A stretch of DNA of 64,000 nt, from NCBI GenBank assembly GCA_963402885.1, contig OY727095.1, positions 9,057,001 through 9,121,000 of the forward strand, given 5' to 3'. A program made the position numbers and the translations under genes. Position 1 is the stretch's first letter, and the number at the start of each line of letters is the position of its first letter. The stretch comes from Antedon bifida (lineage: Eukaryota > Echinodermata > Crinoidea > Comatulida > Antedonidae). This document shows, piece by piece, positions 54,101-64,000 of this stretch. A model generated the notes under the pieces. It saw only the letters and a program-made list of their open reading frames with translations, did not search any database and was not told the origin of the DNA.

Positions 54101-55017
54101 ATACTCTGCTTTTTTTTTTGTTTTTTTTTTATTTTTTTATATTTTTTTATTTTAAGGCATATACTCATTACACTCATCTGATACAGTTTTGATATGATTC
54201 CTTTTGATCATGCTAACATTCAAAATGTTGTCTTCCTTCCTGAGTAGAAAGTGACTGTCCATTTAACACCACCGGTATCATCATTTATCAATGTACTGAC
54301 ACAAACCTAGACATGACTTGAGGCATTCACAGATAATTGTTTTCTTGTTGCTCCATTAAATAACATTATGTGCTCTGTTAGTCGCCGTAAATTCTACCTT
54401 TAGTCCATTAGTGGGATTCAGAACAACACGCATGGGATTAGCATGTCGAGTAATGAAATTAACTGTTTGTAAATTATAGAACAAATGACATTTATTAAAA
54501 CAGTACGAGATGTAATTAATCAATAATATACTTATATTGTGAAAACACAGATATGTGAAATTATGGGCCTATAGACCAAAAAGGCACATACTACGGACGT
54601 TAACGATCGACGATACATAAATATACTGAAAACATAAGAAATACGATAAACCTTGTATTGATCATGACGTCATTTGATGTTAATATTGGTTATCGAGCTT
54701 GGTTCTAGAATGAAAATCTTACTTTTTTTCTGTGGAAAAATGTACATTTATCTATTTATCGTAGGCCTACGGTATTGTAGTATAAACGGATATTAACAGA
54801 CATTAATACTATAGTATTATTTTATTATTGATTAATTACAAAAATAATATTGATATTTATCGATTATTAAAAGTATGCATTTTATAATATGATGCATAGC
54901 ATTTAACGTTTTCTGAAATTATTTTCTTCTTAATTGTATCCTCAGAAATGGTTTCAGAACAGAATAGCATTATGGAGAAAAGAGGAAGGCCTGGCACCGA
55001 GCAGTGGTGGATGGTAA
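51140..55017 (+). CDS. HOPX: HOPX homologue, homeodomain-only protein
   Basis: Two coding exons, 51140-51328 and 54946-55017, give 86 residues (human 73). The homeodomain aligns without gaps: residue number minus 17 gives the homeodomain position. Leu33 (16), Phe37 (20), IIAAEAGLS, Trp65 (48), Phe66 (49) and Trp73 (56) match HOPX. The block IIAAEAGLSVKDTEKWF is the clearest link (human LIAAEAGLSEEETQKWF). The intron falls between homeodomain codons 46 and 47, a position known in paired-class homeoboxes. Known role in vertebrates: a nuclear cofactor acting through serum response factor and HDACs, without DNA binding. Here Gln67-Asn68-Arg69 restores the canonical WFQNR with Asn51, but position 53 is Ile and 55 is Leu, so binding may still be weak. 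The start is the first ATG. AATAAA occurs at 55314. Confidence 0.93.
52345..52610. repeat. Array of small hairpins built on GACGTCTTCGTAAAGACGTC, HOPX intron
   Basis: Four units at 37-39-bp spacing start at 52345, 52383, 52420 and 52459. Degenerate units follow near 52541 and 52589. Each holds an 8-bp inverted repeat (GACGTCTT / AAGACGTC) around a 4-base loop, and most are preceded by TGA, giving TGACGT half-sites of cAMP-response elements. Spacers share TTTGAG and CCCTGGT words. The array is intronic. Confidence 0.8.
53461..53617. mobile_element. MITE family A copy in the HOPX intron
   Basis: Starts TAAAGCTGTCTACACTATCA and ends GATAGTGTACAGAGCTTTA, with two internal ACCATATTT units. Confidence 0.85.
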
Positions 55018-57529
55018 ATGGATGAAAGAACATGGCAGGCCTAGGCCTAAATGTTTCCACGGGTGCTAGTTGATCAGAATCAGGACTGTTCAAACAGAAA
55101 CGTATCGCGTGCCTTAGAATATTGAATGTGAAACATGGCTACAACTACTTTATAAATAATTTTGAGCTTCAGAATATCAATGTTTATTAAATACTTATTA
55201 AAGGTAAACAGGGCGTTGGAATTGAAAATCATATACTTTTTGAAGTATGCGTCTAGATTGTGAATTTTATTCCATATTGTAAAAATGAAGCCTTAGCATA
55301 CGTTTAAAATTGAAATAAATGTTGGAAATAGTCCTATAGTATTATATTATACTCCGTATAACCTGATAATGTGAATCTTAATAATTGTAATCTAGATACG
55401 GTAACTCGATATCTAGTAGTGACTTGATACGCTTTATAATTTCCAATAATAGCCTTGCTCTTTATAATCGCCACCAATTATTTGGTAACTTTCATTCACT
55501 ACAATTCAGCCAGTAGTATGAATTATAATACGGAATGGGGATACTAGATTAGAATACCAAAATTCCATTCTGCCAACCATCGACCGTTTTCGCTTCAACG
55601 CCTAATAATGCATTGTTTCTCCAGTGTAAGTACTATAGGCCTAGAGTAATATTGTTTACCATGACAAAACGAAACTTTTTCTGTAATGGATAGGCTACTC
55701 AGTCTGTGGTTCGTCGACCAGTATTTTTTTCGATTTGTGGGGAAACGTTGCGTTACATAATTTAAAATGTTACGTTAAACTACTGGTAATCATCTAAACT
55801 GTTTCTTCTTAATGTTATCATTAAGGCCTGCTCAATTTACGAATGAATCAATTCACAACTGTGTGCTGTATATTCTGGTTTTGATGTATATTTTTTGTTT
55901 ATCTCTATTGAATATCATACTTATCAAATGTGTTAGTCTTTCTTATGTTGTTAAGATATAAATAATACGTTGATTTTCAGATAATAGCTGCTATCATAAC
56001 GTGTGTGTCTGTGTTTCAACATTATTTGTGCAGTATGACAATTTTGTTCAATTAATTGTCTCCACATCTATTGTAAGATGCTTGTAAATAAAATATATAA
56101 TTAGGAGTATACACTTTTTAGAATATTATATATATTAAAAATGTAATATTTATATATGGATATATTATTATATTTTGTGTACATTTAAAATTCCATGTGT
56201 ACGATATATTGGTAGTAGTAGAGGTATACGCACTTAGTTAAATAAGGTTATGTGAGTCATGGAGTCAATTCTGATTGAACCAAAACCACTAAGTAACACC
56301 ACCAAGTATCATAATGAGACAGAAAGAATAGTGTATCACTGTATTGATAGTATTTTAGCCTATAACTGTTGGAGTGAATGAAATAAAAGACAATACGTCA
56401 CACATGGCCGTAGTTATGGTTGTTCAGAAATTGCATTACTACTTCCCAGTTTGTGAATTGATTTGAATTGCTATACGATCTAATTAAGCATGCAATTATA
56501 GTACCGTAATAATAAAGCACTTGGATATGAATGGAAAAGGCTCACGGGCAAATACTTTATAGGGGCGTTGCTGAGATTTAGTGAATGGGCCTGTATAGGG
56601 GGAATGCAAACAGGCTAAAATAAGTAGGCCTAAACCTCGTCCATTATACTACAAAGTTTGGAAAATATCATGCAGTTAAAGTGTACTCTAATAGCACTGA
56701 ATTAAACCCGGAAAGTAGGCCTACACGCGACTATACTCCGTGTAAAGATCGATAATTGCATCAGTTGACGTTCCAATTTTCTATTTATGATTATCAAGAG
56801 CAATTGTTATCGCATAATTTAGAACGGAAATTACTTAATTTAGTCTCTGGTTTGTCATTGAATATTGATCCAATTTGAACATCACGTACGTCAACCTGGT
56901 GGCGAAATGGAGGTGATGATGTCATGTAATGAATTAAAATCTGTAATAATCAAGTCCGAATCTCTTCCCTTTATTATTAAAAATGATATAGGCCTAATGA
57001 TATTTAGTAGATTGAATTGAATAGGCATATGGTGTAAATACAATATGAAATAAATATTCAGATTCATGATATATAATATTATTAAGATTATAAAAATGCT
57101 TTTATTAACAATTTAAGAAGATAATCATTACAAAGGGAATAAAACCATGCGTACATTGACTTATCATACGATTAGTGTAAATCCATTTCTACCGATTCTC
57201 GGTACTGTATCTATTTCCGAAGTATCATAGGAATATTTGGCAACACAACATCAACCTAACCCTTAACGTTCCAAAATGAGATGCTGTATTACTAAATATT
57301 CCTATGAATATGAATTGATAGTATGTGGAGATGCAGCACTGGGACTCGGGTCATTTCTTTCAGTTTCAGACCAAGACATGAGGCTGAATTAACATATACA
57401 AAATCCCGGATATGCGTACATTATTTTGTTGTTATATTTGCTACCAAAGTAGACCTAAACATATAGATGAAATTTTATATAAAGAATAAACAAAATAAAT
57501 ATACATTTTATAATTCATTGTTTGATCCC
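55018..57529. other. Convergent 3' ends of HOPX and the FAM20-like gene
   Basis: No coding exon seen. About 57190-57350 holds a diffuse inverted repeat (GATTCTCGGTACTGTATCT / GAGATGCAGCACTGGGACTC) that also occurs near 2850-3025 and 13275-13470, an old palindromic element family. Confidence 0.5.
55314..55319 (+). terminator. Polyadenylation signal AATAAA of HOPX
   Basis: Canonical hexamer 297 bases after the HOPX stop codon, on the same strand. Confidence 0.5.
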
Positions 57530-60500
57530 CTACACATTCCCATTGTCCACTTTGCGGTAGTCTTTTGATATTAGCATTATTGTATCAAGGCGGCGGTCAA
57601 GCGCTTCAAAGTGTCCATCGCTAAGGATGTTGTTTAAAGAGTCACGTCTTAATGAAGCCTTCATCAAAGCTCCAAGTTTTCTATTTGACGCCAAGTGACT
57701 TAAGTGTGTCCAGGTTCGGTTTGATATTCTATGATAAGAAAGAAAAGCGACATTTAAATAGAACAGATGTGTTAAATTTCTGTTTGTATTTATAAATAAA
57801 ATATCATAATATTCATTTTATCATAACTATTGTACACTCAGCAGTCAACATTTTCCGCATTTTCTATAGGCTAATCAGTTTGGGCTTTGTAAAATCTTAC
57901 GCTCCTCATTAAGAAACTCTCGATTTACGAGGACCCATAAGACGTCATGGTAATTAATGCAGTGACGTGATGCCTTGCTCGATTCCTCCCCATAGTTTGG
58001 CGCGGATTCTTAAGCCTGTCTACACTACAAACTTTATGTGACAACAAATGTGATGTGCCCTTATAGTCATGACGATATCATATCACTACCATATTTGGGC
58101 ATATCACTACCATATTTGGGCACGCCACACTTTTTTGTAAAACTAATTTGATAGTGTATAGACAGAGCTTTTAGGTAGTGGTCCAGAAAAAGACAAACGA
58201 CACACATGTTTTGCGGTGTCTTCCCTATGTCCGTCGCAAATTGAAGGCTCCTATTAAAAACCTACCGTTGACATTGTGTAAGTGGGGCTAAAATCCGTAC
58301 GTCATCATCTGTGTAATTTCCAAACGATTTGCCGTGATCATAATGTAGAAACATTGCCGACGTTCCCAGGTCAGCAAAATAGGCGTAGGCATGTCTGTCG
58401 TAATTGCCTGTTGTAATATATATGTAAATATAAAATATTATATTTTCCTTAAGAGAATAAAAGTACAGTAGACCGTTGAGCCAATCAAAATTGTTAGAGG
58501 TAATTGCATTTGCATTGCTTTCTACGATAGACGATGATGAACATTGAATGCAACAATAATCACAAGGCAAAATAATAACAAAAACTAGAATACAATTTGA
58601 AGTTTGTTAATTTAATAAGCAATGGTAAAAATTGTTGTTATTATGATGATCAGCTTCAGCTGGATGGACCACCCTCGTAATGATTGTTGAAATAAACAAT
58701 ATGTCTTGTGATTATTCCTCGACCTCTTAAAAGGTCCGGTTTTTATGGTCATACCATGGAGGTGTAGAACTTGTTTTTAAAGATCTTCTGGAAATGTTTA
58801 AATACCATAGTACACTTAACAAACAATTGATAATCTTACGGAGAAGAAAGTCCAAGATGGATGAATCAATCAGGTTGAGAAGAGCTTGTTCTTCGGACTT
58901 AAATTCGTTCTAAAACAAAACAAATAATAATGGTTTACGTTTTTATATAATATATTCATCACAAAAATAGCAAACATGCCTAATTCAATGAGTTCGTTTG
59001 CGTTCGAAACTAAACCCAGGCCTAAACTGTATACCAAGACCTAATTGTCAATGTCAAGAATTAGTTCTAAGTTATGTAATATATAAAATTAAATTAAAAA
59101 ACTCACCAAAAGCACCTCGTCACAGATATTTCTATTTTCCCACCTGTGTAAAATAAATAAATACAGGAAAATCAAATTTTATACGGTCAACTAATTTGCA
59201 CTTTTGTGCATCCGTTTAGTTACTCAAAATACACCTGTATCTGGACGCAGCCTGGTAATAGCAACAATATACAAAACAATGGACAGAACTTGAAAAGAAG
59301 GTTTGATGGTCTATACATCAGATGTGTCAATGGCTTATGTAAGAGCAAGAGTAAGAACAAAATAAGAAACAATAAAGAGAAGAACAATAAATAATACAGT
59401 AATTCTTACATTTTAATACGATCTGGATTGAATGTCCAAGGGTTAACTTCCTCGTGCCACGGTTTGAAGACGTACGTAGTCATAGAAATCTCGAGCGATC
59501 CATTGACTGCACATATCAACTTACTTGGTTTACAGAAAGGACCTTGGCACACCCCGTAGAAACAATATTCACCATCTATCAATAATAAATTTTAATATGC
59601 CATTATACCTCTTATCAAAGTCCACTTCGAAAAACCTTTTGTTGTTAAGAGGTTTTGTATACAAATTTTGCATTTATATATTCTACAATAGGGTTATTTC
59701 TGGTCCTGAATGGTTCTTCCTGCCGCTAAAGATCTGTCTACACTGTATACAACTAGTTTGACAAAAAAAGTGTAATGTGCCCAAATATGGTTGTGTGATG
59801 CCCAGATATGGTAGTGATGTGACATCATCACCATATATGGGCATATCACATTTGTTGTCACATACTAAAGTTTGATAGTGTAGACAGAGCTTTATTTGAT
59901 TATTTAAAGGTTGTATATTATTCTACGTATTAATTGCACACTTACTCTGAATCAAGAATGTGTTGAGAAAGGCTTCATCTTTCACAAGATCACGAAATTC
60001 GCCAGTAATATTGATAGTTCTTCCAACTGTTACCGGTGCTCGATTGAATCTAAGAATTCTAAAGCCAATCATTTTAAGTTAATAAAAACAACAATTAAAT
60101 CAGATAATTTAAGTAATATTTATAAGACAGTATTTTAAGACAATAATAAAAGTGAAAACATTCTGTACATAATTTATTAAGAGAAGTAGAGACGATAAGT
60201 AAGTTACTTATTTACACCACACACACCCTCTCAACACACTACAGAGAAACTATGGCAGTGGAAACTTGGGGTATCTTCCCTTCCTCTTCAAGAGGGACAG
60301 GCGACGGCGAAAAGAGGCTGGATAGTCAACAAACCTGTCTAGATGATACGCTGCAATCTCCGAGGTATGTCTTTCAATATCACCTATCCAATCTCTTCCA
60401 GTCATAAAGTCCCTTCTAGATCTGTTAATTATAACAATAAAAATATTACAAATAAAAATGGATTTCTATACGTAATTAGAGGTCTACCTATTCTATCCTA

Positions 60501-61429
60501 CACACCATGTGTTTGTTTTATTACGTATATAAATAATTACCGAATTGGTTTAACAAGTACATGATTGCCATCTTCTAGAATACACTCCCATTTCAGCTGT
60601 GTTCCTGATGTCGGAATTTTCACGGCAACGATATCCAACTCCAGTAGACTGCGCTCCAGGTTCCATATATCGTCTGCAAACTCCTCTTGATATAACTTCC
60701 CTCCAATTCCAATTCGCTGATTAAATAACTTATATGGAGGTAACGTCTTCTCTGTTTGCTGTTTTAATCTGCACATTTAGAAAATAATAGTAATAACCAC
60801 CAAACAAAGTGAAAAAAGTATTACCGTACACTTATTCTGCCAAAATCTTAAACTACCGTGTGCTCTAAGATAGGCCCAGTTTAGTAGCTATGTTTTTCAT
60901 ATTAAAAGGCATTTTCACATATTAAGCTCTATCTACACTAGCAAACTTTATGTGACAAAACAATGTGTTGTGCCCATATATGGGCATGATGATGTCATAT
61001 CACCATATCTGGGCATATCACTACCATATTTGGGCAAATCACACTATTTTGTCAAACTAGTTTGATAGTGTAGACAGAGCTTTATAGTCTTCTACTTTAC
61101 CTGGTTGTCATTGATGGTTTTTCAGACATATGCCTTATTCCAAAGTCATCAAATATTCTCGAAGACGATGAGTGATACTCTTTGAAGTTCTTCCGAAGAT
61201 TACCGAACATAGTCGAATACGCCACCGGAGGGGCGGTTGCCCTACTGTTTATAGTCATTTTAGATGAAACACGTAATGCGTTTAACAACACTTTATCAAC
61301 TCCTTGATGACGCACGTCGTTCGTTCCACTCCCTTCATTATGACTTTGAATGCTGATTTGCATAAACTTAAACTGGATATAAATCGTAATTATTATCGCT
61401 AAACAAATAAGAAGTCTAGTTTTAAACAT
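57530..61429 (-). CDS. FAM20-family secretory-pathway kinase (FAM20B/C-like), nine exons
   Basis: Minus-strand coding exons: 61101-61429, 60541-60768, 60335-60421, 59946-60058, 59410-59575, 59107-59143, 58840-58909, 58266-58407 and 57530-57728. They join in frame to 456 residues. Residues 6-18 form a signal-anchor helix, so a type II Golgi membrane protein is expected. Kinase elements: Lys183 in VLVKPIR, Glu207 in SEIAAYHLDR, catalytic Asp347 in NYDRHAYAYF, metal-binding Asp367 in HYDHGKSFG, and the C-terminal HFEALDRRLD motif. The cysteine loop CFYGVC...C...C (257, 262, 267, 274) is conserved, as is Cys315 in CDEV. The usual CC near the end is CQ here. The family phosphorylates secreted proteins (FAM20C, S-x-E sites) or xylose in glycosaminoglycan linkers (FAM20B). 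The sequence is too divergent for me to choose. The start is the ATG before the anchor; an in-frame TTG upstream was ignored. Confidence 0.9.
58011..58173. mobile_element. MITE family A copy in an intron of the FAM20-like gene
   Basis: Ends TAAGCCTGTCTACACTA and GATAGTGTATAGACAGAGC, two CATATTTGGGCA units inside. Lies in the intron between exons 8 and 9. Confidence 0.82.
59727..59894. mobile_element. MITE family A copy in an intron of the FAM20-like gene
   Basis: Opposite orientation of the interior (CCAAATATGG words), ends TAAAGATCTGTCTACACT and TAGTGTAGACAGAGCTTTA. Lies between exons 4 and 5. Confidence 0.82.
60923..61084. mobile_element. MITE family A copy in intron 1 of the FAM20-like gene
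   Basis: Ends TAAGCTCTATCTACACTA and GATAGTGTAGACAGAGCTTTA. It finishes 16 bp downstream of the exon 1 donor boundary (gene read on the minus strand). Confidence 0.85.
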
Positions 61430-63394
61430 TTCAATAGTATCCAAACTATTTACACGTTGAGAAATGATTTATGAGTAAAAGTGTATTTGCTTAGTGGATG
61501 TTACAGGTTTATTGTACGTCGTTGAAACAGATGGTACTTGTTGCGTAACTTTACAATTAACGCGCCATCCCACCATTTGTGAGATAGAACAATACTTTAT
61601 TAATTTATCTGACGTTATTATACACACACAGCAGGTCTGCAAAATGACGTGGTAGAATATGAAGGATAAATAATGGTCTATTTTTGTTTAAGGAGATAAT
61701 TTGTTAATAGAGGTGTCCTAAATGAGGGGATCCTACTATATATTTGATGTTTGCTGAAGTCAAAAATAAAATACATATGTATTCATACAATTGTAGCCTA
61801 ATAATTAAAAGAAATACTTTACTAAATACAAAATAAGCACATTCTCTTTATAAATAACCTAACTAACAAATTATATATATGGTTGACGATTAAATGAGTA
61901 CCAAAGATTAAAAAGATTGGTGATACAATAAGGTTGAGAGCAGCTTTTCTGGATATTTTTTTGTTGTCTATTCGATCGATACAAAGTGAAAAAAAAAACA
62001 AAGACGAAAACTCATTTTTAATCTTTATTTCAACTTGAAGTAGTCGAACAAAAAATGTTAACAGGTAGAAATAATTTTATGTTTTTAAATGGCACAGGTC
62101 TTTGTGCGAAATTTGATGAATTAAATCACTACGAATAAAAATAAAATAAGGCACTTTTTTGTTAAATTATACAAATAATTAAATACTCCTTTAAAGAGGA
62201 AAGGTGAAACAACTGCAAATCTAATCATTTGTAACATAATAATGATTTTTAAAATGATAATGGAAATTATAATAATATTAAAATATAATATCAATGTAAC
62301 AGTTCTTATTTTGAGTAATTCTCAATTAAAATAATAAACTTAGTAAATATGTATTCCTTATGCAATAAATTAGTATCCTACACTGAATTTTAAACGATTG
62401 AATGCATGAAAAAAGTACAATTGATGCATTATTTTATTTAAAAAAATAAATATATCACAAAGAATGGACCTGGACTTAGAAATTGCACTTTAATGAGACT
62501 CATACTAAAAATAGTAAACCAAGGTAGAATGTTTTTAATTTTTAACAAACTAACATTTCTATAAATTAGTTAATGAAATAGACCCATTTACATTTACGAT
62601 TTGGGCCGGTCCAGGGCTGGACGCAGACCTGGACCACCTGTGAGATAGGTCCAGGAGCGACTTTTACATTTGGGCCAGCTTATGCAATGAACAGTGACTA
62701 ATGGCAGTGTAAACACGCTGGATCAAACCAAAACAATTAAATCTGGGCTATCTAAATCTAGAGCAGGCCAGGACACAAATGTAAATAGGGTCATAGATAA
62801 GTATTTTAAATATATTAAATAAAACAAATAAATCATCTACTCTATTACTATATAAAAAGAAAGTATTCAGGCATCCAAATAAGGTCAATAGTACTGGTTA
62901 ATAGCAAAATAGAATCTCACAGCAAGCAAATTGAGTACAGTTGAAAAAGGACACCATTTGGACCAAGAGTCCCCCGAATAGGGGTTTGCCTTAACCCCGG
63001 CGAACAATGTTGCTATCGGCTGAGCCAACTGGCACGAATAACACATTACTTGCTAAAACATTTCCCGCAAACTGTGATCGCGTTCTATCGGACGCATACT
63101 AAACGCCTTCAGTATGCGATTTTCTGATTGGATAATTACTTACTACGCTATACGGCGTGTACTGACATATTATAATAAATTAGAACATGTCATGCCCAGT
63201 GGAATTTTTTAGTGAGCTGTGTCAGCAAATAGCTATAGTGTGCGCTGAATCTCTTATTGCCCCTTGTTTCCTTAACAGAAACGTATCCACCTAAATATGT
63301 GTGTTCCAAATGAGAGCTTCAAATAATAATAATTAATAATAAAAATTAATTTAAAAAATTAATACTTAACATGAAATTAGTTGTCATTACTTTG
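61430..63394. other. Spacer between the two FAM20 genes
   Basis: No coding exon. AT-rich, with the element at 62581-62792 and GTCCCC/AGGGG words near 61700-61735 and 62950-62995. It should contain the promoter of the left gene and the 3' UTR of the right one. Confidence 0.5.
62581..62792. mobile_element. 212-bp inverted-repeat element before the second FAM20 gene
   Basis: Starts GACCCATTTACATTTACGAT and ends ACAAATGTAAATAGGGTC. The interior is rich in GGNCCAG words (CCAGGGCTGG, GGTCCAGG). Noncoding. Confidence 0.75.
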
Positions 63395-63614
63395 CTACCC
63401 ATCCATAAGAACACTTTCTCTATTTTTGTCCAATAAACAGGTTTTTACAGTTTCTAACACTGTTTTAACTCGCCGATCAAGAGCCTCCAAGAATTTATCG
63501 TTGACGACGGGCGACAGTACATCTCGTGACAATGATATACGCATTAGGGTGCTCAGTTTATTTTTTTTGTCTTGTGAAAGCTCTGTTAGTCTGTTGTAAG
63601 TAGATCTACGAATT
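63395..63614 (-). CDS. Last exon of a second FAM20 (FAM20C-like) kinase gene, cut by the window edge
   Basis: The exon encodes IRRSTYNRLTEL through LEALDRRVKTVLETVKTC and stops at 63395-63397 (72 residues). It aligns with the C-terminal end of FAM20C (IRKSTYLRLQ...LEALDRRLRVVL) and with exon 9 of the gene at 57530-61429. It begins with the same one-base phase after a TTTTAG acceptor. The remaining exons must lie beyond the right edge, since the gene reads leftward. It is closer to FAM20C than its neighbour is. This is partial, so no statement on activity is possible. Confidence 0.85.
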
Positions 63615-64000
63615 CTAAAACAAAAACAAATTTTATAATCAGATGATAACACAAAAAACACAAAAGTATCATCAATCCAAGCAAATCCTTGTCATTTGAT
63701 TGGTTGATTTTGTATCACATGCTACAATATGTATCATTCTCAAGGATTGTGGGTAATATATGTTATACTCATAAAGATGTTTTTCACACTCAAATCATAA
63801 ATATTCCTTATTTGTATAATATTTTATTGTTAGTGGATAAAATATTATTTGCATATTGTATAATATTCTCCATGTCTGATCAATTATACACACTATATGT
63901 TCAATCAAGCATGGATAACCTAATCTAAAATTAATCTGTAGCTCTTTCTTGTTATTGATGAATTATTATTGATAATAATAATGAAACTTCATACTGGTAG

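Overview
The window is eukaryotic nuclear DNA from an animal. It is AT-rich, the genes are split by GT-AG introns of 0.3 to 4.5 kb, and inverted-repeat elements lie between and inside the genes. The genes read as deuterostome orthologues (ANKRD55, HOPX, ATP5MK, D1-like dopamine receptor, FAM20 kinases). The palindrome TAGGCCTA recurs very often. From general familiarity I would place this in a marine invertebrate deuterostome, most likely an echinoderm, but no gene here proves the species.

Layout. 1-10.6 kb: no gene, several short inverted-repeat elements. 10.6-12 kb (+): an intronless-coding D1-like dopamine receptor. 12-17.8 kb: gene-free. 17.8-21 kb (-): a four-exon, full-length but divergent actin, with a 27-bp minisatellite and an inverted-repeat insertion in its introns. 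21.5-27.3 kb (-): a tandem pair of small three-exon genes for unrecognised proteins with an Arg-rich start, a Gly/Ala hydrophobic segment and a Pro/Tyr/Gln-rich tail. 28.9-29.5 kb (+): ATP5MK (DAPIT), a small subunit of mitochondrial ATP synthase. 32-48 kb (+): ANKRD55, eleven coding exons rebuilt with continuous frame (663 aa). 51.1-55 kb (+): a two-exon HOPX homologue that keeps the homeodomain Asn51 which mammalian HOPX lacks. 57.5-61.4 kb (-): a nine-exon FAM20-family secretory-pathway kinase. 63.4 kb to the right edge (-): the last exon of a second FAM20 gene.

I joined exons by hand from splice sites. In every multi-exon model the summed coding length is a multiple of three and each junction restores a codon, which supports the structures. 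The genes look like unrelated neighbours, apart from two local duplications (the proline-rich pair and the FAM20 pair).

Repeats are a major part of the window. One TA-flanked MITE family has about ten copies or fragments. A TTAA-flanked family has three full copies. There are further palindromic elements, tRNA-derived SINE-like fragments, and several mini-satellites. I see no virus, CRISPR array or bacterial-type operon.
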